A DNA stretch of 12,214 nt from CAWFKW01 sp964568655 (lineage in GTDB: Bacteria; Bacteroidota; Ignavibacteria; Tepidaquicellales; OLB5): assembly GCA_964568655.1 (NCBI GenBank), contig CAZMRG010000098.1, positions 1-12,214 on the forward strand, read 5' to 3'. The position numbers and the translations under genes were made by a program. How positions within the stretch are numbered: position 1 is the first letter of the stretch; the number at the start of each line of letters is the position of its first letter. This document shows positions 6,309 to 12,214 of this stretch, piece after piece. The notes beneath the pieces are model-generated. The model was given only the letters and a program-made list of their open reading frames with translations, was not told the origin of the DNA and searched no databases.

Positions 6309-7178
6309 ATGTGCAGAAATCTAAAAGCCGAAGAAATAGAACAATTAGAAAAAACCGCTTTTAATGTCAGAAAGCATATAGTAAGAATGTCAGGAAAAGG
6401 CGGCTGTTTTATAGGCGCCTCGCTTTCTTGCGCCGATCTGATCGTCTATTTGTATTCCAAAGCGCTCAATATAAACGCTAACAATCTTGCCGACCCCCAA
6501 AGAGATTATTTCTTTTTATCAAAAGGCCATGATGTGCCTGCTTTATACGGAACGCTTGCAGAGCTTGGATTTATTGAAAAAGACAGGCTGAATAATCATT
6601 TGAAGACAAACGACTCAATTTACTGGCATCCCAATGTAAACATCCCCGGTATTGAATTTCATTCCGGTTCGCTTGGGCATCTTCTTTCTGTAGCGGCCGG
6701 CGTAGCTTATGATTGCAAATCAAAAGGCTTAAAGAATAAAATTGTCGTATTAACAGGCGATGGCGAACTTAACGAAGGTTCAAGCTGGGAAGCATGTATG
6801 GTTGCGGCAGCGCTTAATCTGGATAATCTTATCATCGTTGTGGACAGGAACCAATTCCAGGCGAATATGCAGACTGAAAAGCTTATTCCACTGGAACCGC
6901 TGCTTGATAAATTCGAATCATTCGGGCTTGCAGCGGGTATTATTGACGGGCACAGCTTCCTTGAGATGGATTCTATTTTTTCGCAGTTACCGTTCGAGAT
7001 AAAGAAACCAAGCGTAATTATTGCAAATACTTTAAGAGGCAAAGGATTGCCAAGCATTGAAGCCAGAGCCGACAGATGGTTCTGTTATTTCTCTGAGAGC
7101 GAAGTTGGCCAGCTACTTGAAGAACTGCAGGGCGGGAAGGCAGCCGAAATAATTTCAGAAGCGTTAATTGTAAGATAA
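6309..7178 (+). CDS. Transketolase N-terminal (TPP-binding) subunit
   Basis: The 289-residue product matches the N-terminal third of transketolase: FLSKGHDVPALYGTL (SKGH at 71-74), GSLGHLLSVAAG at 120-131, and the thiamine diphosphate/Mg motif G150-DGELNEGSSWEA, ending in LIIVVDRNQFQ with N181. Alone it lacks the glutamate that activates TPP, which lies in the next gene, so the two must form a heteromer. Near the end GKGLPSIEARADRWF replaces the WH-containing segment that I associate with transketolases of the pentose phosphate pathway, suggesting a specialised substrate. It starts 1 base after the SpsF stop. Split transketolases occur in some general metabolism too, but the operon position here argues for a role in sugar building. 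Confidence 0.92.
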   Translation: MCRNLKAEEIEQLEKTAFNVRKHIVRMSGKGGCFIGASLSCADLIVYLYSKALNINANNLADPQRDYFFLSKGHDVPALYGTLAELGFIEKDRLNNHLKTNDSIYWHPNVNIPGIEFHSGSLGHLLSVAAGVAYDCKSKGLKNKIVVLTGDGELNEGSSWEACMVAAALNLDNLIIVVDRNQFQANMQTEKLIPLEPLLDKFESFGLAAGIIDGHSFLEMDSIFSQLPFEIKKPSVIIANTLRGKGLPSIEARADRWFCYFSESEVGQLLEELQGGKAAEIISEALIVR

Positions 7179-7193
7179 ATCATAGTGTATAAT

Positions 7194-8129
7194 ATGAATT
7201 ACGAAGAACTCCTCAGAGAGTTAATAATGGAAGATGAAAGGATAATAATCCTTACCGCTGAAAACAGGGCGGCAATAAGAAATCTTCCGGACCAAATTGG
7301 AAACAGGTTCATTGATACGGGTATAACCGAACAAACTATGGTCGGAATGGCGGCGGGCCTGGCTTTGAGAGGCCGTATCCCTATTGCGCACGCTCTTTCT
7401 ACTTTCTTAACGATGAGAGCGTTCGAATTCATAAGAACGGATATCGGAATACCCGGCTTGCCGGTAAAGCTTGTTGGCGGCGTACCCGGCTTCCTTTCCG
7501 AAGCAAACGGGCCGACCCACCAGGCTATCGAAGATATTTCACTTATGCGCGGAATACCAAATATGAATATTTTCTGTCCCGCTGATGAATCAGATATGTT
7601 ATTCGGATTAAAAAGCATCATCAACTCAGATAAGCCTTTTTATATAAGGTTTAATAATCTGAAAAATGTAGCGGGCCATAACCCCAAATTCGAAATAGGC
7701 CGCGCCGAAGTCATTAATTACGGCGACGATATCACAATTCTAACTTACGGAATGCTTTTCCGGCAGGCATATGAAGCGATGATAATCCTGGAATCAAGCG
7801 GCCTATCGGTAAGACTCATAAATTTGCGGACGCTCAAGCCTATTGATGAAGAAGTAATAATAAATGCCGCCGAAGAAACATCGATGCTTGTGACTTTGGA
7901 AGATCATTTTTTAACAGGCGGGCTTTATTCCATTGTTGCAGAATTATTTCTGAAATATAAACTGCAAAACACAGTTGTTCCTATTGCGTTGAATAACCGC
8001 TGGTTCAAACCTGCATTGCTGCAGGACGTTCTGGAACACGAAGGGTTTACAGGGAATAAAATCGCCCAGAATATTTTGAAGAATTACGAAGAAAGAACCG
8101 AAACTGTAAAATTCAAAAGCCTAATTTAA
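7194..8129 (+). CDS. Transketolase C-terminal (PYR/C) subunit
   Basis: A 311-residue partner of the preceding gene from the ATG at 7194. It contains NRFIDTGITEQTMVGMAAGLA, where E46 is the conserved TPP-activating glutamate. AHALSTFLTMRAFEFIRTDI and GGVPGFLSEANGPTHQAIED follow, with FCPADESD ending the PYR domain. The C-terminal domain holds ITILTYGMLFRQAYEA, LINLRTLKPID and LVTLEDHFLTGGL, as in transketolase and DXS C-terminal domains. A GTG at 7185 would add three residues, but MNYEELLREL is the better start. With the N subunit it should move a two-carbon ketol unit between a ketose donor and an aldose acceptor. The acceptor used here is unknown. Confidence 0.92.
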   Translation: MNYEELLRELIMEDERIIILTAENRAAIRNLPDQIGNRFIDTGITEQTMVGMAAGLALRGRIPIAHALSTFLTMRAFEFIRTDIGIPGLPVKLVGGVPGFLSEANGPTHQAIEDISLMRGIPNMNIFCPADESDMLFGLKSIINSDKPFYIRFNNLKNVAGHNPKFEIGRAEVINYGDDITILTYGMLFRQAYEAMIILESSGLSVRLINLRTLKPIDEEVIINAAEETSMLVTLEDHFLTGGLYSIVAELFLKYKLQNTVVPIALNNRWFKPALLQDVLEHEGFTGNKIAQNILKNYEERTETVKFKSLI

Positions 8130-8141
8130 ATTACTAAACTA

Positions 8142-9485
8142 ATGCCAAATAAAGTAAGGCTTAACCAGGATTATCCGGAGATTACCGAATCGGATAAATT
8201 ATACGCAAGAGGCCTGGGACTGATCCCTGCTCTCACACAAACGCTTGCCAAAGGTCCCGGTCAATACGTGCAGGGCGTAGCTCCAAAATTCATCCAGCGC
8301 GGAAAAGGTTCGCATGTTTGGGATGTTGACGGGAATGAATATATAGACTACAATATGGGTATCGGCCCGGTATCGCTCGGGTACTCGTATGATAAAGTCG
8401 ACCAGGCAATAACCGAACAGCTTAAAAACGGTATCACATTCTCGATGATGCACCCGCTTGAAGTAGAGGTCGCCGAGCTGATAAGGGAAGTTGTGCCTAA
8501 TGCGGAGTGTGTGAGATTCAGCAAGACGGGTTGCGATATTACCAGCGCTGCGATCCGCCTGGCAAGAGCATATACCGGGAGAGAAAAAGTATTGTGCTGC
8601 GGCTATCACGGCTGGCATGACTGGTACATCTCCGTTACAGACAGGAACAAAGGAATTCCAAACGCTGTTCAGGATCTGACGCATACATTCAATTATAATG
8701 ATATATCATCGGTAATAGAATCAATTGATAATGATACTGCCTGCGTAATTCTTGAGCCGGTAGTATTTGAAGAACCGAAAGAAAATTTTCTGCATAATCT
8801 TAAAGATGTCTGCCAAAAGAACGGAACGCTTTTGATATTCGACGAAATGTGGACGGGATTCAGGCTGCTTTTAGGCGGCGCGCAGAAATATTACGGAGTT
8901 AACGCCGACCTTGCCTGTTTTTCAAAAGCAATCGCCAACGGTATGCCGTTATCCGCTTTAACCGGAAGAAAAGATATTATGTCGCTTCTGGAAAATGACG
9001 TCTTTTTCTTCACTACATTCGGTGGCGAGGCGCTATCTCTTGCCGCCGCGAAAGCTACAATAAATGAAATGAAAGAAAGAAACGTTTCAGAATATATTTC
9101 CATTCATGGCAAAAGACTCATGGACGCTTATAATGATATGGCGGAATTTTATGAAGCAGGGTTTACAAAATGTTCCGGTTTGAACTGCAGGAGTATGATA
9201 ACTTTTGACCAAAGCGCCGGGAATCCGCTCGAACTCAAATCACTATTACAGCAGGAATTAATAAAGCGCGGTATCCTGTGGTCAGGTACCAACAATATTA
9301 GTTTTTCGCATAGCGCCGGTGATATTGAGTACACAATTGAAGCGTTTGAAGAAGCGCTTCAGGTTCTGTCAAAGGCGGTGAAAACAGGAGCAGTAAGCGG
9401 TTCACTGAGGGGTAAACCGGTTGAGCCGGTATTCAGAAAGACAAGTAATTTTAACGTAAAACCAAGGACCGCGAAAGCGGTATGA
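8142..9485 (+). CDS. Class III PLP aminotransferase, glutamate-1-semialdehyde aminomutase-like
   Basis: The 447-residue protein carries the HemL-type layout: substrate-side segment GKGSHVWDVDGNEYIDYNMG (55-73), the phosphate loop region FSKTGCDITSAAIRLARAYTG (126-146), CGYHGWHD at 153-160, the cofactor aspartate in IFDEMWTGFR (D234), and the Schiff-base lysine K262 in CFSKAIANGMPL. The KTGCD variant in place of the NSGTEA seen in true HemL, and the genes around it, argue against tetrapyrrole synthesis. HemL-like enzymes next to SpsF domains are known in surface polysaccharide loci, where they presumably transaminate or move an amino group on a sugar. The final 40 residues, rich in Lys/Arg/Val, look like an extra tail. 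The start is the ATG at 8142, 12 bases after the transketolase stop. Confidence 0.88.
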   Translation: MPNKVRLNQDYPEITESDKLYARGLGLIPALTQTLAKGPGQYVQGVAPKFIQRGKGSHVWDVDGNEYIDYNMGIGPVSLGYSYDKVDQAITEQLKNGITFSMMHPLEVEVAELIREVVPNAECVRFSKTGCDITSAAIRLARAYTGREKVLCCGYHGWHDWYISVTDRNKGIPNAVQDLTHTFNYNDISSVIESIDNDTACVILEPVVFEEPKENFLHNLKDVCQKNGTLLIFDEMWTGFRLLLGGAQKYYGVNADLACFSKAIANGMPLSALTGRKDIMSLLENDVFFFTTFGGEALSLAAAKATINEMKERNVSEYISIHGKRLMDAYNDMAEFYEAGFTKCSGLNCRSMITFDQSAGNPLELKSLLQQELIKRGILWSGTNNISFSHSAGDIEYTIEAFEEALQVLSKAVKTGAVSGSLRGKPVEPVFRKTSNFNVKPRTAKAV

Positions 9486-9491
9486 AAAACT

Positions 9492-9587
9492 ATGGACCGG
9501 AAAAAATCAACGTTTTTTTCTCTTTCGTTCTCGATATATATTTTACTCCTGATTTTTATAATGCTGACTTTTCTTTTTCTGAAATAA
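9492..9587 (+). CDS. Candidate 31-residue single-pass membrane peptide
   Basis: Between the PLP enzyme (stop 9485) and the SDR (start 9600) the operon has its largest gap, 114 bases. It contains an ATG-to-TAA frame of 31 codons. The peptide starts MDRKKS and continues with an almost unbroken hydrophobic stretch (residues 8-30, Phe/Leu/Ile/Ser/Met rich, containing IYILLLIFIMLTFLFL) ending in Lys. A positively charged start and one helix of membrane length is what a small inner-membrane protein looks like. It would start 6 bases after the preceding stop and end 12 bases before the next start, keeping the spacing of the rest of the operon. A T-rich noncoding spacer could produce the same residues by chance, since Phe, Leu and Ile codons are T-rich. 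Confidence 0.4.
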   Translation: MDRKKSTFFSLSFSIYILLLIFIMLTFLFLK

Positions 9588-9599
9588 ATAAAGCATTTA

Positions 9600-10406
9600 T
9601 TGGAAAATCTCTTTTCACTAAAAGGTAAAACAGCTATTGTAACCGGAGGACTTGGTCTCATCGGTAAGAAACACTGCGAAGCCCTTGCTTCTGCCGGCGC
9701 AAATGTATTTGTTTGCGATATGGATAAAAACATGTGCGCTGATTTTGCCGCAACTCTGCAAACTGAATCCTTTGGATTCCCTCTCGACGTGACCTTTTCC
9801 GGCAGCATTATTTCACTTAGGGATTATGTAATAAGTAAATTCGGCAAAATTGATATACTGGTAAATAATGCAGCAATTAATGATATGGTCGAAAACCCCC
9901 ATCATGACCCTGAGCTTGGAAAATTTGAGAACTACCCTCTTGATCTCTGGAACAAAGCGATTAACGTTAATCTTACCGGTGTTTTTTTGTGCTCGCAAAT
10001 ACTTGGCTCATCAATGGCCACCAGAGGAAAAGGAACTATAATTAATATAGCTTCCACTTATGGCGTTGTTGCGCCTGACCAGTCAATTTATAAAAAGCCT
10101 GATGGCTCGCAGGTTTTTTTCAAATCGCCTGTGTACCCGGCAACCAAAGGCGCTGTGATCGCATTCACTAAATTCCTTGCCTCATACTGGGGCGCTGCCG
10201 GAGTGCGTGCAAATACACTATCTCCGGGCGGTGTGTTGAACGGCCAGGAAGAATACTTTGTGAACAATTATTCTTTAAGAACGCTTTTGGGGCGGATGGC
10301 AAATCCGGCTGATTATCAGGGCGCAATAGTTTTTTTGGCCAGCGATGCTTCTGAATATATGACCGGCGCAAATTTAATTGTTGACGGAGGATGGACGGTA
10401 TGTTAG
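9600..10406 (+). CDS. SDR-family NAD(P)-dependent oxidoreductase (PtmA-like)
   Basis: A 268-residue classical short-chain dehydrogenase. It has the dinucleotide motif T15-GGLGLIG, the acidic ribose-binding position D40 after VFVCD (favouring NAD), NNAA at 89-92, catalytic S152 in NIASTYG, the Y179-PATK183 pair, and the closing YMTGANLIVDGGW. An insert around residues 160-176 (YKKPDGSQVFFK) and the SSxYG-V-V-A-P context recall PtmA-type dehydrogenases in legionaminic acid loci; that is from memory. The start codon is TTG at 9600, since MENLFSLKGKTAIVTGG is the natural SDR start and no ATG is closer. Expected role: oxidising or reducing a sugar hydroxyl/keto group on the pathway intermediate. 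It overlaps the next gene by 7 bases. Confidence 0.88.
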   Translation: MENLFSLKGKTAIVTGGLGLIGKKHCEALASAGANVFVCDMDKNMCADFAATLQTESFGFPLDVTFSGSIISLRDYVISKFGKIDILVNNAAINDMVENPHHDPELGKFENYPLDLWNKAINVNLTGVFLCSQILGSSMATRGKGTIINIASTYGVVAPDQSIYKKPDGSQVFFKSPVYPATKGAVIAFTKFLASYWGAAGVRANTLSPGGVLNGQEEYFVNNYSLRTLLGRMANPADYQGAIVFLASDASEYMTGANLIVDGGWTVC

Positions 10407-10957
10407 GATTGAAACATATTAAAGAAGAGATCAGGAAAAAAGCAAAGAAAATAAAACTTGTTTTGACAGATGGCGATGGGGTTTTAACCGATACCGGAGT
10501 TTATTATTCCGAACGCGGCGAAGAAATGAAGAGATTTTCAATCCGCGATGGCATGGGAGTTGAAAGATTAAAAACGCTTGTAAACATTGAAACAGGAATA
10601 ATTACGGGCGAGACTTCCGGCTCGGTGCAAAAGCGCGCTGAAAAACTGGGCATTACCGAGCTTCATCTCGGGATCAAAGATAAGAAAAACGTGGTTGAAG
10701 GAATACTTGAAAAGAGAAACCTGAAATTTGAAAACCTTGCTTACATAGGCGATGATACAAACGATATAGAAGTACTGAAGCTTGCGGGACTTTCGGCTTG
10801 CCCGGCGGATGCCGTGATAGAGATAAAGAATGTGACAGACATAATTACCGATAACCGCGGCGGTTATGGCGCGTTCAGAGATCTTGCTGAACTGATTATA
10901 TATTCAGTTAACTACGAAAAACTTCTTTCAGACAGTAAAATGGAAATTCAAAACTAA
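10400..10957 (+). CDS. KdsC-like HAD phosphatase (3-deoxy-ulosonate phosphate phosphatase family)
   Basis: From the ATG at 10400 the product is 185 residues, the usual KdsC size. It has HAD motif I L-T-D24-G-D26-G-V-L-T-D, the cap-less KdsC features YYSERGEEMKRFSIRDGMG and ITGETSGSVQKRAEKLGI, motif III lysines in LGIKDKK (K93, K95), and motif IV YIGDDTND (116-122), followed by CPADAV and RGGYGAFRDL. This family removes phosphate from Kdo-8-P or the 9-phosphate of sialic acid-type sugars. GGAGG at 10386-10390 sits 9 bases before this ATG, an ideal distance, while the ATG at 10391 would touch it. GGAGG also encodes the conserved SDR Gly-Gly, so it may be a coincidence. It should act between the NeuB-like synthase and the cytidylyltransferase. 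Confidence 0.9.
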   Translation: MLGLKHIKEEIRKKAKKIKLVLTDGDGVLTDTGVYYSERGEEMKRFSIRDGMGVERLKTLVNIETGIITGETSGSVQKRAEKLGITELHLGIKDKKNVVEGILEKRNLKFENLAYIGDDTNDIEVLKLAGLSACPADAVIEIKNVTDIITDNRGGYGAFRDLAELIIYSVNYEKLLSDSKMEIQN

Positions 10958-10969
10958 TCTCATAAAAAA

Positions 10970-11899
10970 ATGAATAACGAAAAACACACTGCCTCAGGCA
11001 GGCAGAAGGTTAAAGTCGGAGAAAGCCTCGTAGGCGAGAACTGCCCTGTTTACATTATTGCGGAGATTGGTATCAATCACAACGGTTCGGTCGAGCTTGC
11101 TAAAAAAATGATAGATGGCGCGGTATTTGCGGGCGCAAACGCTGTGAAATTTCAAAAAAGAACCCCGGAAGTCTGCGTTCCACAGGATCAATGGAACATA
11201 GAACGTGATACGCCGTGGGGTAGGATGCCTTATATCAATTACAAAAGGAAGATGGAGTTTACGATGAAACAGTATTTTGAAATAGACCTCTATTGCAAAC
11301 AAAAAGGAATCGATTGGTTCGCTTCGTGCTGGGATGAGCCTTCTGTGGATTTCATCGAGCAGTTTGAAACGCCGGTTTATAAAGCATCATCAGCCTGCTT
11401 AACAGATCATGAACTGCTTTTGAAGATGAAATCAACAGGCAAGCCGCTTATTATCTCAACGGGCATGTCCACAATGGAAGAGATAGAAACTGCGGTGAAG
11501 ATCCTGGGAGAAGAGAATTTACTGATAGCTCACTCAACCTCAACATACCCGTGCAAGCCTGAAGAGTTGAATCTGAATATGATCGGGACGCTAAAAGAGA
11601 AATTTCCCGGAAATCCGATTGGTTACTCAGGGCATGAAGTCGGGCTGGCAACAACCTGGGCGGCTGTGGCAAAAGGCGCCGCGTTTATTGAAAGGCATAT
11701 AACTGTTGACCGCGCAATGTGGGGCACCGACCAGGCGGCTTCTGTTGAAATCATGGGATTATACCGGCTGGTCTCGAACATAAGAGATATAGAGCGCTCG
11801 CTGGGCGACGGAGTAAAGAAGGTTTATTCCAGCGAGTTAAGCTCTTTAAAAAAAATGAGGAGGTTTCAATCCTCAGAGGAAATCGATAAAGCCGCTTAA
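10970..11899 (+). CDS. NeuB-family PEP-condensing synthase without SAF domain
   Basis: A 309-residue TIM-barrel enzyme of the N-acetylneuraminate/legionaminate synthase family. Visible are IIAEIGINHNGSVELAK (30-45), AGANAVKFQKRTPE (54-67), RDTPWGRMPYINYKRKMEF (79-97), KIASA-like VYKASSA, LIISTGMSTMEE, AHSTSTYPC, SGHE with H222 and IERHIT with H243. The two histidines correspond to the Mn2+ ligands of sialic acid synthase. The reaction is PEP plus an aldose giving a 3-deoxy-2-ulosonic acid, its phosphate, or both. After KKMRRFQSSEEID the protein stops. The C-terminal SAF/antifreeze-like domain (about 60 residues) of NeuB, which supplies a substrate-contacting arginine, is absent. The start codon follows an A-rich leader 12 bases after the phosphatase stop. 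Confidence 0.93.
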   Translation: MNNEKHTASGRQKVKVGESLVGENCPVYIIAEIGINHNGSVELAKKMIDGAVFAGANAVKFQKRTPEVCVPQDQWNIERDTPWGRMPYINYKRKMEFTMKQYFEIDLYCKQKGIDWFASCWDEPSVDFIEQFETPVYKASSACLTDHELLLKMKSTGKPLIISTGMSTMEEIETAVKILGEENLLIAHSTSTYPCKPEELNLNMIGTLKEKFPGNPIGYSGHEVGLATTWAAVAKGAAFIERHITVDRAMWGTDQAASVEIMGLYRLVSNIRDIERSLGDGVKKVYSSELSSLKKMRRFQSSEEIDKAA

Positions 11900-12214
11900 T
11901 GGAAATAAACTCTTTACGGTTAATAAGTTTTGCCGTTGTCAGCTCTGCAGCCCTTATATTTATCGCGCTGGAGAGATTTTTTCCCTATAACAGGGATCAA
12001 AAATTCTTTCGCGAGGGAATATTCAACGATTTTTTCCTTTATAATTTCCTGCAAAGTTTTCTGTTAGGGCTGCTTATATCTTATATAATTCAATGGATCG
12101 ATTCAACCTCGGATCTGTCAAAATACAGGCTAATCGGAAACTGGCCGGTATGGCTTCAGCTCTTATTCTTTGTGGTCACGCATGATCTATACATATATTG
12201 TTTTCATCGGTGGC
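11899..12214 (+). CDS. Fatty acid hydroxylase / sterol desaturase family membrane protein (partial, runs off right edge)
   Basis: The ATG at 11899 overlaps the TAA of the NeuB-like gene by one base (TAATG), a translational coupling arrangement. The 105 visible residues have transmembrane segments at about 8-24, 46-66 and 86-100, an ERFFPYN segment after helix 1, and the metal-binding start H95-DLYIYCFHRW at the edge. H-D-x-x-x-Y-x-x-H-R-W (H95, H103) is the first histidine box of the fatty acid hydroxylase/sterol desaturase superfamily, di-iron membrane enzymes that hydroxylate or desaturate lipid chains. The remaining histidine boxes lie beyond the window. Why a lipid oxygenase sits at the end of a sugar operon is unclear; modification of a lipid carrier or lipid-linked glycan is one reading. 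Confidence 0.85.
   Translation, partial: MEINSLRLISFAVVSSAALIFIALERFFPYNRDQKFFREGIFNDFFLYNFLQSFLLGLLISYIIQWIDSTSDLSKYRLIGNWPVWLQLLFFVVTHDLYIYCFHRW

Noticed and set aside
7199..7624. Open frame of 141 codons on the minus strand
   Set aside because: It is antisense to the transketolase C subunit and of Ser/Ile-rich shadow composition, with no recognisable domain.
8199..8684. Open frame of 161 codons on the minus strand
   Set aside because: It is antisense to the clearly coding HemL-like gene, has a Cys/His/Arg-heavy composition and no family pattern; it is a shadow of codon use on the plus strand.
9359..9808. Open frame of 149 codons on the minus strand across the PLP/SDR junction
   Set aside because: It runs against two well-supported genes and shows no signal, domain or start context.
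1..12214. CRISPR arrays, tRNA/rRNA genes, insertion sequences or phage genes
   Set aside because: No evenly spaced long direct repeats, cloverleaf-like segments, transposase motifs or terminal inverted repeats were seen on reading both strands.

Overview
The window looks like chromosome of a Gram-negative bacterium of the Bacteroidota / Ignavibacteria kind. The base composition is AT-leaning. Most start codons have A/T-rich leaders with no Shine-Dalgarno sequence. There are several lipoprotein signal peptides, an outer-membrane barrel ending in an aromatic residue, and DUF3570/DUF4266 genes. The lineage is an inference; no rRNA or tRNA gene is present to settle it.

Left part (1-2241, minus strand): a compact set of exported redox genes. 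Read in transcription order they are a small two-haem c-type cytochrome lipoprotein, a TlpA/ResA-like thioredoxin, a DUF4266 mini-lipoprotein with a Gly/Cys tail, a DUF3570 outer-membrane barrel, and the first 11 codons of a gene starting with a twin-arginine signal. The barrel carries two short segments resembling the motif that ApbE enzymes modify with FMN. The set may therefore be a cell-envelope flavin/haem/thiol redox system.

Middle (2242-4414): a roughly 420-base gene-free region with AT-rich dyads, then a monocistronic lipoprotein of unknown role on the plus strand. It converges on a DUF899 thioredoxin-fold gene on the minus strand, with a strong hairpin terminator between them. A 312-base gene-free region follows, containing CCTAAC repeats about two helical turns apart, and it leads into the large operon.

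Right part (4415 to the edge, plus strand): an operon of at least nine recognisable genes with gaps of 1-15 bases or overlaps, except for one 114-base gap that contains a candidate 31-residue membrane peptide. It encodes a GT-B type transferase, an SpsF/CMP-Kdo-synthetase-like cytidylyltransferase, a split transketolase (N and C halves), a glutamate-1-semialdehyde-aminomutase-like PLP enzyme, an SDR dehydrogenase, a KdsC-like HAD phosphatase, a NeuB-family PEP-condensing synthase without its usual C-terminal domain, and the start of a fatty acid hydroxylase/sterol desaturase family membrane protein. Together these read as synthesis, dephosphorylation, CMP activation and transfer of a 3-deoxy-2-ulosonic acid (nonulosonate- or Kdo-like) for a surface glycan. 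A dedicated transketolase and aminomutase-like enzyme, with no UDP-sugar dehydratase or 2-epimerase in view, point to an unusual sugar. That operon is the best candidate for an undescribed pathway. The DUF3570/DUF4266/cytochrome set is the second.
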